A stretch of DNA of 64,000 bases from Marinobacter algicola DG893 (GTDB taxonomy: Bacteria; Pseudomonadota; Gammaproteobacteria; Pseudomonadales; Oleiphilaceae). The stretch lies in NCBI RefSeq assembly GCF_000170835.1, contig NZ_ABCP01000005.1, forward strand, positions 105,483-169,482, given 5' to 3'. Shown here piece after piece: positions 20,639 to 30,017 of the stretch (positions are counted from its first letter, which is position 1; each line of letters opens with the position of its first letter). Below the pieces are notes generated by a model. That model did no database searches, was not told where the DNA came from, and worked only from the letters and a program-made list of their open reading frames with translations. The translations under genes were made by a program, and so were the position numbers.

Positions 20639-22072
20639 ATGTTGATACAAACCCCGCCCGAGGGTATCTACGACGAACTGTTCGACCAGAATAATCGGGT
20701 ACGGCCCAGTTGCAGGATGCTGGAAGACTGGCTGATCAGGTCCGACGAAGCTCTGTTAGCCGAGAAGCGCCGCGAGGCAGACGTGCTGTTCCAACGCCTG
20801 GGCATCACCTTTAACGTCTATGGCGAAGACCAGGGGGCCGAACGGCTTATCCCGTTTGACCTGATTCCACGAGTGATCTCTGCCAGCGACTGGCAACGCC
20901 TGCAGGCCGGCTTGCGCCAGCGGGTGCACGCATTGAATCGCTTCCTGTTCGATATCTATCACGAGTTCGAGATTATTCGCGCCGGTGTGATCAGTGCGGA
21001 GCAGGTATTCGCCAATCCGCAGTACCAGCCTGGCATGCAAAACCTCAAGCTGCCGCGAAATCTGTATTCCCATATAGCCGGCATCGATCTGATCCGTCAC
21101 AACGACGGCGACTTCTACGTGCTGGAAGACAATCTCCGCTGCCCCAGCGGCGTCTCCTACATGCTGGAAAACCGGCGCATGATGATGCGACTGTTTCCGG
21201 AACTGTTCGCCAAGGCCCCGGTAGCACCGGTTGAGCACTACCCGGCTCTGCTGGGCGAAACCCTGCGCGCGGCGTCCTTGAACCCCAACCCCACCGTGGT
21301 GGTGCTCACCCCTGGGCGCTTCAACAGCGCTTACTTCGAACACGCTTTCCTGGCCCGGCAGATGGGCATCGAACTGGTCGAGGGCGCAGACCTGTTTGTA
21401 CGACGCAACAAGGTCTACATGAAGACCACCATCGGCCCGCAGCAGGTGGACGTGATTTACCGGCGGGTCGACGACAACTTCCTGGATCCACTGGCTGGCA
21501 ACCCGGACTCCATGCTGGGCGTTCCCGGGCTGTATGCAGCCTACCGAACCGGTAATGTAGTGCTTGCCAATGCCATGGGCACCGGCGTCGCCGACGACAA
21601 GGCCATTTATCCCTTCGTACCGGAGATGATCCGCTTCTACCTGGGCGAAGAACCGATCCTGAAAAATGTCCCTACCTGGCAGGGCCGCAAGCCAAAAGAC
21701 CTCAAGTACATCCTCGACAATCTGCCAGACCTGGTGGTCAAAGAGACCCAGGGCGCTGGCGGCTACGGCATGCTGATCGGCCCCAAAGCCAGCAAAAAAG
21801 AACTGAACCATTTCCGCTCGCTGTTGCGGGCCAGGCCAGACAACTACATCGCCCAACCCACCCTGAGCCTGTCTACCTGCCCAACGTTTGTAGACGAAGG
21901 CGTGGCACCCCGACACCTCGACCTGCGACCTTTTGTGCTTTCGGGTAAGAAAGTGCAGATGGTACCCGGCGGATTGACCAGGGTGGCCCTGAAAGAAGGG
22001 TCGCTGGTGGTGAATTCATCCCAGGGCGGTGGCACCAAGGACACCTGGGTATTGGAGGGCGAGGAATGCTGA
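20639..22072 (+). CDS. Circularly permuted ATP-grasp protein
   Basis: 477 residues. The start chosen is MLIQTPPEG, 9 bp after AGGAGAGG; an ATG two codons upstream is too close to the RBS. The region VLTPGRFNSAYFEHAFLARQ and LVVKETQGAGGYGMLIGP mark the circularly permuted ATP-grasp (DUF404/DUF407) family. Such enzymes are predicted peptide ligases in amidoligase-type gene neighbourhoods. It overlaps the alpha-E gene by 7 bp, and the order ATP-grasp, alpha-E, transglutaminase, Anbu is a known conserved cluster. Confidence 0.92.
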   Translation: MLIQTPPEGIYDELFDQNNRVRPSCRMLEDWLIRSDEALLAEKRREADVLFQRLGITFNVYGEDQGAERLIPFDLIPRVISASDWQRLQAGLRQRVHALNRFLFDIYHEFEIIRAGVISAEQVFANPQYQPGMQNLKLPRNLYSHIAGIDLIRHNDGDFYVLEDNLRCPSGVSYMLENRRMMMRLFPELFAKAPVAPVEHYPALLGETLRAASLNPNPTVVVLTPGRFNSAYFEHAFLARQMGIELVEGADLFVRRNKVYMKTTIGPQQVDVIYRRVDDNFLDPLAGNPDSMLGVPGLYAAYRTGNVVLANAMGTGVADDKAIYPFVPEMIRFYLGEEPILKNVPTWQGRKPKDLKYILDNLPDLVVKETQGAGGYGMLIGPKASKKELNHFRSLLRARPDNYIAQPTLSLSTCPTFVDEGVAPRHLDLRPFVLSGKKVQMVPGGLTRVALKEGSLVVNSSQGGGTKDTWVLEGEEC

Positions 22073-23004
22073 GCCGAGCTGCATCAAGTCTGTTCTGGAT
22101 GGCGCGGTATCTTGAGCGGGCGGAAACCCAGGCCCGCCTGCTGGACGTCAGCCTCACCATGGCGTTGATCGACGTTCCCGAAGACCGCGAGGAACAGTTA
22201 TCCGTACCATTGCTGGTGACCGGTAGCCGTGAAATTTTTCATGAGCTCTACCCGGAAATTACCCCCCAGAACCTGATTGATTTCATGCTTCTGGATGACC
22301 GCCACCCCGCCAGTGTGTTCAGTGTCATCCGCAGCGCCCGGGACAACGCCCTGCACGTGCGGGGCAATCTTTCCGCAGATGTCTGGGAGAGTATTAACCT
22401 GGCCTGGATGGAGCTGAAGGAACTACGCCATAAAGGGGTGACCGAATCCACCGCCAGCCGGGTGTTTGACTGGACCCGCGAACGCTCAAACGTGTTTCGC
22501 GGTGCGGCCTATGGCACCCTGCTGCGTAATGACGCCTTCCATTTCCTGCTCTTGGGTACGTTTATAGAGCGGGCAGATGCCACCGCTCGCGTGCTGAACA
22601 TCCGCCACCACATGGCCACCAAATCCCTGGAAGGGCACCCCACCCAGTCGTTCTTCGAATGGACGGCGCTGCTGCACTCGTTGGCCGCCTTTGAAGCCTA
22701 CCAGAACACTTACGGCCACAATATCGAGCCAATGAATGTGGCCGAACTGCTGATTCTCAAGCCGGATGTTCCCCGTTCGCTCCACGCCTGCCTGGAGGAA
22801 ATCGCGGATCTTCTGGAGCAGATCGAAAGCGGCGAGGCCCGCCGAGCCCGGCGCCTGGCCACAAGCCTGTATGCCAACATCCGCTACGGCGACCGTGAGT
22901 ACATTGCCGAACGCGGCCTGAATGAGTATCTGACCGATTTCCTGCAACGCATCCAGCGCATCGCCGGTCAGATCCAGAAAGACTACATGGGGTGGAAACA
23001 ATGA
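22066..23004 (+). CDS. Alpha-E domain protein (DUF403)
   Basis: 312 residues, mostly alpha-helical, beginning MLSRAASSLFWMARYLERAE, the hallmark start of the alpha-E family (E and R residues line the predicted active pocket). Always found next to circularly permuted ATP-grasp genes, with which it probably forms one peptide-bond-making complex (family knowledge). Overlaps the upstream gene by 7 bp and the downstream transglutaminase start by 4 bp (ATGA). Confidence 0.92.
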   Translation: MLSRAASSLFWMARYLERAETQARLLDVSLTMALIDVPEDREEQLSVPLLVTGSREIFHELYPEITPQNLIDFMLLDDRHPASVFSVIRSARDNALHVRGNLSADVWESINLAWMELKELRHKGVTESTASRVFDWTRERSNVFRGAAYGTLLRNDAFHFLLLGTFIERADATARVLNIRHHMATKSLEGHPTQSFFEWTALLHSLAAFEAYQNTYGHNIEPMNVAELLILKPDVPRSLHACLEEIADLLEQIESGEARRARRLATSLYANIRYGDREYIAERGLNEYLTDFLQRIQRIAGQIQKDYMGWKQ

Positions 23005-23786
23005 AGCTGAATATTCGCCATGACACCACCTATACCTACGACGAGCCCATGCACAAAGGCATCCAGTATCTGCGCCTGACACCCCGAAACACACCGCAGC
23101 AGAAGATACTGGAATGGAATCTGAGCGCCCCCGGCGAAACCAGCCAGATGACGGACGGCTTCGGCAACATTGTCACCGTGATGACCATGGACAAAGCCGC
23201 CAGGGAAATCACCCTGACGGCGGAGGGCGTGGTTGACCTTACCGGCAAACCGCTGACCAAAGACGACTCACCGTTTCCGCCCGAGGTGTTCCTGCGCCAC
23301 ACCCCATTAACCGACGCCGACAAGGCCATCAGGACCTTTGCCAGCCAGTTCTCCGCCAACAAGCGCAGCCTGGTGCGAATGATGAACCGCATCCTTGAGC
23401 ATATCGAATTCACGCCCGGCGTCACTACCGTGACTCACACCGCCGCCGAGGCCTTCCAGCAGAAGGCGGGAGTGTGTCAGGACCATACCCATGTATTCAT
23501 CTCCTGCTGCCGCCACATTGGGGTGCCGGTACGGTATGTCAGTGGTTACATCCACACGTTCAGCGACGACCACCTGGCCACCCACGCCTGGGCCGAGGCC
23601 TGGCTGGGCCATAACTGGCATACCTTTGATGTGGTGAATCTGCTGAATGTTGCTGAAAGCCACATCAAACTGGCAACCGGGCTGGATTACCGGGATGCGG
23701 CACCGGTGCGAGGTGTTCGCAGCGGCGGCGGCATGGAGCACCTGCATACCCGCGCCTGGGTCACCATGGCCGGGGAAAGCCAGTAA
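23001..23786 (+). CDS. Transglutaminase-like cysteine protease
   Basis: 261 residues from the ATG in the ATGA overlap. An N-terminal bacterial transglutaminase-like domain (start LNIRHDTTYTYDEPM) precedes the catalytic transglutaminase fold with Cys in KAGVCQDHTHVFI (~155), His in ATHAWAEAWL (~195) and Asp in WHTFDVVN (~208). In this cluster the domain is expected to act as a peptidase or amidase that reverses or trims the ligase product. Followed after 92 bp by the Anbu gene. Confidence 0.92.
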   Translation: MKLNIRHDTTYTYDEPMHKGIQYLRLTPRNTPQQKILEWNLSAPGETSQMTDGFGNIVTVMTMDKAAREITLTAEGVVDLTGKPLTKDDSPFPPEVFLRHTPLTDADKAIRTFASQFSANKRSLVRMMNRILEHIEFTPGVTTVTHTAAEAFQQKAGVCQDHTHVFISCCRHIGVPVRYVSGYIHTFSDDHLATHAWAEAWLGHNWHTFDVVNLLNVAESHIKLATGLDYRDAAPVRGVRSGGGMEHLHTRAWVTMAGESQ

Positions 23787-23878
23787 CAAAAAGCTGTGCA
23801 AATTCCACACGCCGCCCCATGCTTTCTGAACAGAAACGGTTAAACTGAGCGCATCCAGTATGACCCGAGGGTAGCCCC

Positions 23879-24604
23879 ATGACCTATTGTGTGGCGATGC
23901 GCCTGGCCGACGGCCTGGTTTTCGCATCCGACTCCCGCACCAACGCGGGCTTTGACCAGATTTCGACTTTCCGAAAGATGCATGTCTTTGAACAGCCGGG
24001 AGAGCGGGCACTGGTGATTTTATCGGCGGGCAACCTGGCCACCAGCCAAAGCGTGATCAGCCTGCTGGAAAAACGCGCCGGCTCAGAAGACCCCAATGTG
24101 TTCTCCACCGCATCCATGTTCGAGACGGCAGAGGTGGTGGGCAGAACCATCCGCGAAGTTATTCACCGCGACAACCCCGAAGGTAAGGTGAATCATGTGG
24201 ACTTCAGCTGCTCACTGATACTGGGCGGCCAGATCCGGGGCAAAGAGGCACGCCTGTTCAACATATACCCCGAAGGCAACTTCATCGAAGCCACCGAAGA
24301 AACGCCTTATTTTCAGATCGGTGAGTCCAAATACGGCAAGCCAATCCTCGACCGCGTGGTGAACTATCAATCCTCACTGGACAGAGCCTACCAGTGCGCT
24401 CTGGTTTCCTTCGATTCCACCATGAAGAGCAACCTGTCGGTGGGCATGCCCCTGGATGTTGTCATCTACCGCAACAATGAATTGAAACCCTGCTTCGTCG
24501 ACCGGGTGGACGAACACAACGATTACTTCCACCAACTCCGCCAGCAGTGGCATCGGGGTATTCAGGAACTGATCGGCGGTCTCCAGCCGCCGGTCATTCG
24601 CTAG
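23879..24604 (+). CDS. Anbu proteasome-like peptidase
   Basis: 241 residues. After Met1 comes Thr2 (MTYCVAMRLADGLVFASDSR), matching the catalytic N-terminal threonine of the proteasome fold, with Asp in ASDSRTNAG and Lys in FRKMHVF. Length and context match Anbu (ancestral beta subunit), a self-assembling open ring. The physical link with ATP-grasp, alpha-E and transglutaminase genes is the standard Anbu neighbourhood and suggests a peptide tagging or modification and removal system of unknown substrate. Confidence 0.93.
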   Translation: MTYCVAMRLADGLVFASDSRTNAGFDQISTFRKMHVFEQPGERALVILSAGNLATSQSVISLLEKRAGSEDPNVFSTASMFETAEVVGRTIREVIHRDNPEGKVNHVDFSCSLILGGQIRGKEARLFNIYPEGNFIEATEETPYFQIGESKYGKPILDRVVNYQSSLDRAYQCALVSFDSTMKSNLSVGMPLDVVIYRNNELKPCFVDRVDEHNDYFHQLRQQWHRGIQELIGGLQPPVIR

Positions 24605-24605
24605 A

Positions 24606-25706
24606 TCAGTTACCGTAACCGGTCAATTCCATATACCCCACACCCTCGTGGGAACCTGTCACCGTCACCGGGCTTTCCCAATACGGGTAGAGCCCGGCAT
24701 TCCAGTAGTCGCCAGGCGGCGCGGCAATCTGCACATCCACGCTATGCTGTGGCATCGTCAAACGCCATTTTACGGGAACCCTGCCCTGCGGCGACATTTG
24801 CCAGTTGAGCGGGCTCAGGCTGATGTCGTTCCCGTTCAACGTTTCAACTTCGCCTTCAGCGTTTATCCAACTGCCAGACACGAACGCGCCCTGGTCTTCC
24901 CGCAAGCGAAACGCCATCAGTTTATGGCCATCGTCCAGATGCAGGGCGAACCAGTCCCAGCCCTGTTGGCCAGCTTTCAGGAACTGGCTGCTCCACTCGC
25001 GATCAAACCAGCCCTTGCCGGAAACGGCCAGGGTTTCATCGCCAAGGGTCACCGTACCCTCAATGCGCAGATCCACCAGGCTGAAATACATCGATCCCTC
25101 GCCACTGGCGGATTTGGCACTGAAGCCGTTCTGTCCATGGGGCACCGGTTTACCGATGTTGCTCAGACGCAGGTTGTAGCGCCAGTCACCGCCCTCTACC
25201 TGTAAATACCAACTTCCGGAATCCGGTTTCGAAACCAGCTGCCAGTCATCCAGCCATACCTGCAATGGGTCCGCTTTAGCCCCGGCATGCCCCACGTCAC
25301 CCCGAGCGAGCTTCTCTTCAAACCAGTGTTCACCCCCGAACGACACGGCGGCGTGTGCCATCCACGCCGCGTCCAGTGGCCAGCCACTGGCCTCTGGTGG
25401 TTCTGCATTGGCGGGTCGCGGTTTCAACGCCTGACGGAACTGGGTCCACTGTAGCCCCAGCGGCTTACCGTCTCGGGTTTCCAGGTTAGCGGTCAGGTAC
25501 CACCATTCAATACGGTGTTGCGGATGGGGCCCCCAGTCCTCGGGGAAGGCCAGGGTGTCGCCTGGCTCCGGCTGCTGGAATTGCGATTGCTCCACCTCGC
25601 CGGTCTGCTGCGCAAGCCCCGCGAAGCCGGTGTCATTGCCCGGGTCTGTGCAGCCTGCAAGGACGACAGCAAGTATGCCGGCAGAAACGCCGGTTGGGAT
25701 TTTCAT
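24606..25706 (-). CDS. AttH/CrtC-like lipocalin lipoprotein
   Basis: 366 residues with lipobox VLAGC (~residues 15-19), so an exported lipoprotein. The lipocalin-like AttH domain shows HRIEWWYLTANLETRDG (~66) and GWFDREWSSQFL (~230), shared with carotenoid 1,2-hydratase folds. Overlaps the permease gene by 4 bp. With the ATPase and permease it matches the AttE-AttF/G-AttH type export operon first named in Agrobacterium. Probably binds a hydrophobic ligand handled by the transporter. Confidence 0.9.
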   Translation of the reverse strand: MKIPTGVSAGILAVVLAGCTDPGNDTGFAGLAQQTGEVEQSQFQQPEPGDTLAFPEDWGPHPQHRIEWWYLTANLETRDGKPLGLQWTQFRQALKPRPANAEPPEASGWPLDAAWMAHAAVSFGGEHWFEEKLARGDVGHAGAKADPLQVWLDDWQLVSKPDSGSWYLQVEGGDWRYNLRLSNIGKPVPHGQNGFSAKSASGEGSMYFSLVDLRIEGTVTLGDETLAVSGKGWFDREWSSQFLKAGQQGWDWFALHLDDGHKLMAFRLREDQGAFVSGSWINAEGEVETLNGNDISLSPLNWQMSPQGRVPVKWRLTMPQHSVDVQIAAPPGDYWNAGLYPYWESPVTVTGSHEGVGYMELTGYGN

Positions 25707-27970
25707 GGCTCCACCTGTTTAATGCTGTCCGTGTGGCCAAGCTGCAGGCGCATCAAATAAGCGATTATCAGGCCTGTTGCCACCGCCATCACCCCCAATT
25801 CAAACCAGAATAACGGATACAGCTCCATCGGCAATGACCAGCCAAAAGCCAGCGGGTTGATGCGACTGACCAGCACCCAGGTAAGCCACACGCCCAGAGG
25901 TAATGCAGCGATGGTCACCGTCAGCGTCAATGCCACTGACAGGCGCCGGAGTTGGCGCCTGATCATCGAAGCAGGCAGTCCCCAAACGCCCAGCAGCTGG
26001 AAATATTTCACCCGGGTGGTGAAAAAGACCCACCCCATAATCAGCAGGGCCATCGCCGCCAGCAGCAGGGTCAGCAGGCTGATGGCGCGGGTAAGCAGGA
26101 ATGTCTGACTGAATACCTTCGACGCCAGGGCGCGGATGCTGTCGTTGTCCCTGATGGTCAGTTCCGACGTCTGCCAGGTGTCCGACAGGCGCCTGCGAAT
26201 GTCGGCCATCGCCACGCTGCCGGGCGTCACTGAAAAGCTTTGGAAATGGGCCTTGAATGCCGCCGGCAGCGCAGAACCAGCCATCAAAATTTCCCCCGCA
26301 GGTCGCCCGTAGTCGGCGTAGATAGCCACCACTTCTGCACTGCGATTGGTATCCGCCAGGCGGATGTCGAGCGTGTCGCCCACCTCAAGCCGGTAGCGCC
26401 GGGCCAACTGCTCATTGATCATTACGCTATCGGATTCGAGCCTTAGCCATGGCTTCTCAACACTTTCCAACAGGGTCCATGTTTTCACCAGATGACTGAT
26501 TGGCAGCAGGGCGAACAGGTCCACCTCGACACGCTCATCACCAAGGCCGAGATGGCTGCCGTCGTTCGCCATCGCAACGCTTGCCCGGCCACGAATCACC
26601 CGATGCCAAGGCCCGATGCCATCCAGGTTCTGCAATTGTGCGGCGGTCGAGTCGGCGTCAGCACCGGTTGGCACCTCGACATAGAATTCCGCTGCCAGGC
26701 GCTGGGCCAGCCAGGTTTCGAAGGTGCCCTCAAAGGTCGTCACCAACGCCTGCACCGCCAGCACCATGGCCATGGCAAATTGCAGCGCCACCACCGGCAA
26801 CGCCAGGTGCCGAAACATCACCGCCAGTTCCCGTTGCCGCCAACGGGCAAGCGGGTCGTCTCTTCGTGAGCCTGTGCGATTGGAAAGTCGTCGGGCGAGC
26901 AGCGCCAACCATCCAGGCGTCAGCCAACCGGCGCCCGCAAACACCATCGCCGTCGCGACAAAAACCCAGGACAGGTCTGCGGCCAAGGCAACACCCACCA
27001 TCCCGACCAGAAACATTAGGAAGGCGATTGTTCTCCCTCGGCCCTGGCCAGCCATCGCCCGCCAACGCGCTGGGACCACCCAGTCCACCAGACAGACCGC
27101 CAGCACCAGAAAAACCACGATGGCGGCAGCCCTCCAGGGCAGTGCCCCTTCGGTGCCGGCATAGACAGTCACGTCAAAAAGACTGTCGAGGGCCTGGCCG
27201 AAACCGCTACCCAGCATTCCGGCAAGCCTTGCCCCCAGCCATAATCCCGGTACAACACAAATACCGGTCAGTACCAACAGCTCCAGTGCCAGCCACTGCG
27301 TTATCCGTTGACGGGGAACTCCGAATCGATGCAACAGGGAAAAGCTGCCGTGCCGTTGAGCAACCCCCAATCGATGTACACTGCGCACCAGAAGGCCCGT
27401 AATCAGAAGCACCAGAAGGCTCAGGGCGTCCAGATTCAGCAGGAAACTGTCTGCCAGTTCACCGGTGGAAGGACCCATGGAAAACTCACCCAAGGTATAG
27501 CCCGTTGGTAAGTCCCTGTTCCCATCCCGCGCCAGCAGGTATAGCTGGCTGCTGTATCCTTCTCTCGAAAGCTCTGCGGCCTCGCTGATATCGAGGAAAG
27601 GCGCGCCCTCCAATGAGTCGGCACCGCCGCCGGGGACAGCGTCACCGAAACACCCCATCGCCAGCGGGTCGATGCCGATCACCCGCCCTTCCGGCGGCGG
27701 CCGTTGCACCTCCAGCCAGGGCGCCACACACACGCCGGCCACTCGCAAGGCCGCGAAGTCATCAACGCCCACCGGTCGCCCATCTGCACGAATCACATGA
27801 GCACGAGCCGCCACCGCATCCTCACTCTGGAACAGACTATGACGAGCCTGGTCGGTCAGTACCGTTACCCCGGTCCACAGCATGGTTGCCAGCACAATCA
27901 TCAACGCCAAAGCCAACAGCTGAATGGGGTGGCGGCGGTAATGGCTGACGAAGGCGCGCGCGAGCATCAT
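25703..27970 (-). CDS. FtsX-type ABC permease (AttF/AttG-like)
   Basis: 755 residues: an N-terminal helix and extracytoplasmic domain (~20-170), a block of helices (~175-370), a second extracytoplasmic domain (~400-600) and three C-terminal helices. This duplicated FtsX/MacB layout is typical of permeases that extract lipids or lipoproteins rather than import solutes. Lies between the ATPase gene (3-bp gap) and the lipocalin lipoprotein gene (4-bp overlap), so one operon. Confidence 0.9.
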   Translation of the reverse strand: MMLARAFVSHYRRHPIQLLALALMIVLATMLWTGVTVLTDQARHSLFQSEDAVAARAHVIRADGRPVGVDDFAALRVAGVCVAPWLEVQRPPPEGRVIGIDPLAMGCFGDAVPGGGADSLEGAPFLDISEAAELSREGYSSQLYLLARDGNRDLPTGYTLGEFSMGPSTGELADSFLLNLDALSLLVLLITGLLVRSVHRLGVAQRHGSFSLLHRFGVPRQRITQWLALELLVLTGICVVPGLWLGARLAGMLGSGFGQALDSLFDVTVYAGTEGALPWRAAAIVVFLVLAVCLVDWVVPARWRAMAGQGRGRTIAFLMFLVGMVGVALAADLSWVFVATAMVFAGAGWLTPGWLALLARRLSNRTGSRRDDPLARWRQRELAVMFRHLALPVVALQFAMAMVLAVQALVTTFEGTFETWLAQRLAAEFYVEVPTGADADSTAAQLQNLDGIGPWHRVIRGRASVAMANDGSHLGLGDERVEVDLFALLPISHLVKTWTLLESVEKPWLRLESDSVMINEQLARRYRLEVGDTLDIRLADTNRSAEVVAIYADYGRPAGEILMAGSALPAAFKAHFQSFSVTPGSVAMADIRRRLSDTWQTSELTIRDNDSIRALASKVFSQTFLLTRAISLLTLLLAAMALLIMGWVFFTTRVKYFQLLGVWGLPASMIRRQLRRLSVALTLTVTIAALPLGVWLTWVLVSRINPLAFGWSLPMELYPLFWFELGVMAVATGLIIAYLMRLQLGHTDSIKQVEP

Positions 27971-27973
27971 TGG

Positions 27974-28639
27974 TCAACCAGTGGTGCTGAGATCTAGAAC
28001 ATGGTCGCAGCGGAAAGCCAGTTCCCTGTCGTGGGTAGCGAGCACCAGTGCACAACCGGTTTGCTGCTGTACCGTGAACAGGCAGTCAGCCACCTCATCC
28101 GCGGTGTGGCGGTCAAGGCTGCCGGTGGGCTCGTCCGCCAGAATCAACGCTGGAGCCATGGCGAACACCATGGCCAATGCCGCTCGCTGGGCCTGGCCAC
28201 CCGACACCTGATCCGGGTATCGGTCAGCTTCGGCCCCCATACCTAGGCGCTCCAGCCACCCACGCTCGCCGCCAGCAGCACGACCGGCCAAATGGGTGCG
28301 CAGACGTACGTTGTCCAGCAGCGAGAGCGCGGGCATCAGATTGACGTCCTGGAACACCACGCCGATGGTGCGCCGGCGGAGTTCGGCCCAGCGCATTTCG
28401 GTGCCTGCGCCAGCAACAAAAGACTCGCCCGCGACGGTAATGCGTCCGTCATCCAGCCCGTTCAGGCCACACAACAGGTTTAACAGAGTGCTCTTGCCGG
28501 AGCCTGATCGCCCTACAACCGCCAGGGATTTCCCGGAACAAACCGACAGGGACAGATCCGTCAGCACGGGCACCCGCTGGTGACCGCTGATATAACCTTT
28601 GCTTAACCCTTCAACGGCTAATACCGGGCTTGCCATCAT
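27974..28639 (-). CDS. ABC transporter ATP-binding protein (LolD/AttE-like)
   Basis: 221 residues. Walker A GRSGSGKST (~42-50), signature VSGGQAQRA, Walker B ALILADEPTGSLD and switch His in ATHDRE are all intact. The sequence belongs to the LolD/MacB group that pairs with FtsX-type permeases. First gene of the three-gene operon; a possible -10 box (TATAGT) lies ~30 bp upstream on the minus strand. Confidence 0.93.
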   Translation of the reverse strand: MMASPVLAVEGLSKGYISGHQRVPVLTDLSLSVCSGKSLAVVGRSGSGKSTLLNLLCGLNGLDDGRITVAGESFVAGAGTEMRWAELRRRTIGVVFQDVNLMPALSLLDNVRLRTHLAGRAAGGERGWLERLGMGAEADRYPDQVSGGQAQRAALAMVFAMAPALILADEPTGSLDRHTADEVADCLFTVQQQTGCALVLATHDRELAFRCDHVLDLSTTG

Positions 28640-28876
28640 GCGCTCCGCTGGACAGTGTCTTTAGGTACTATACAGCCCGAATGTCCTTATGGACCCATGC
28701 CAGAACGTTGTGAATTTCGCTTTCGAGACAGAAATACTACGACTTTAGTCTTAATTACCCTCACTTTTTTGTTGAAAATCTGATCTAATTCGCTCCTCTT
28801 TACTTGTGCTTACATTGCCTACACATTCTTACCAGCCGGATACATTGAGTTACCGGGCCACCGCAGACATCGCCCC

Positions 28877-29956
28877 ATGGATAGCTACAAAGAACCATTG
28901 AAAGCCCTGGCGCGCCCTTATCGCAAGGCGGTATTAAAGGCATTACTGTTTCTCACCGTGTTGGGGGGATCACTCTTTGCCGTGCTTAACCTGCACAAGG
29001 GCAGTTACGCGTTGGCCATTGTTGAGTTGGTAATGACGGCCTATGCCATTCTGGTTTTCAGAGCGATACGCGACACCCGACATCTGGAGCGATGGATCAT
29101 TGCCTACGCCATCCCGTTCTTCACCGCCATGATGTTCGCCATGACTATCCCCAGGGCTTCCGCCACCGTACATGCCTGGGTACTGCTGATCCCGATCATC
29201 TCGCACCTGCTAATGGGCCGCAGGCTGGGATTGGCTGTATCGGTGTTCTACATGAGTATCGCCGGCATTATTTTTCTGCTCAGGCATCACAACGAACCGA
29301 CCCTGATGCAAGCGCTGCCCATCGCCAACATCGCCGTCATCTCTCTGTGCATCCTGGTATTCTCCCACGTCTATGAAGTGACTCGGGAACAGTCACAGCG
29401 CCAGCTGCTCAAGATCGCCCAGACCGACACCCTCACCGGGCTTGCCAACCGGGCCAGGCTCAGTGACATCTTCGAACGGGAGCAACAGCGCGCCCGACGC
29501 TATAACACGCCGATGACCCTTCTCGCGCTGGACCTGGATCATTTCAAAGAGGTCAACGACCGCTATGGTCACGATACCGGCGATCTGACCCTGCAACACG
29601 TTGCCCGCATTTTCCGGGAATGCCTGCGCGCAACAGATCTGCCGGCACGCCTGGGAGGGGAAGAGTTTGGCATACTGCTCACCAATACCAATGGCCAACA
29701 AGGCCTGGAGGTAGCCGAGAAGATCCGTATTGCGGTTGCCTCAACCCCGTTGACCGTCAACAACGACGTTATCCGCCTCACCCTCAGTGGGGGCGTAGCG
29801 GAATTCGGGCCAGACGGCGATACTCTGCGCCAGTTGGTCAGAGAAGCCGACAAGCGCCTTTACGAAGCAAAGGACCGGGGCCGCAACCTGATCATCCCGG
29901 CGGAAGCAACGGCCAGCCTTCTGGAACCGCTGGAGTCAGACACTCAGCGCGCATGA
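28877..29956 (+). CDS. Membrane diguanylate cyclase (GGDEF)
   Basis: 359 residues: about six membrane helices in the first ~175 residues, then a GGDEF domain with active-site GGEEF. The inhibitory I-site RATD stands five residues before it, so product inhibition by c-di-GMP should work. Metal-binding region DLDHFKEVNDRYGHDTGD is intact. No EAL domain. It follows a 237-bp AT-rich intergenic region and stands alone. Confidence 0.92.
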   Translation: MDSYKEPLKALARPYRKAVLKALLFLTVLGGSLFAVLNLHKGSYALAIVELVMTAYAILVFRAIRDTRHLERWIIAYAIPFFTAMMFAMTIPRASATVHAWVLLIPIISHLLMGRRLGLAVSVFYMSIAGIIFLLRHHNEPTLMQALPIANIAVISLCILVFSHVYEVTREQSQRQLLKIAQTDTLTGLANRARLSDIFEREQQRARRYNTPMTLLALDLDHFKEVNDRYGHDTGDLTLQHVARIFRECLRATDLPARLGGEEFGILLTNTNGQQGLEVAEKIRIAVASTPLTVNNDVIRLTLSGGVAEFGPDGDTLRQLVREADKRLYEAKDRGRNLIIPAEATASLLEPLESDTQRA

Positions 29957-30017
29957 GACAGTATGCCGCATCCGACTGTCGACATTCCCGCAGTAGCACC
30001 GTCGAAAACCCGCTAGA

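Noticed and set aside
20756..21916. 386-codon minus-strand open frame inside the ATP-grasp gene
   Set aside because: Antisense shadow: the plus-strand protein has family motifs over its full length and the minus-strand product has none.
26500..27402. 300-codon plus-strand open frame opposite the FtsX-type permease
   Set aside because: Arg/Pro/Ser-rich low-complexity product with no family features, contained within an intact permease gene.
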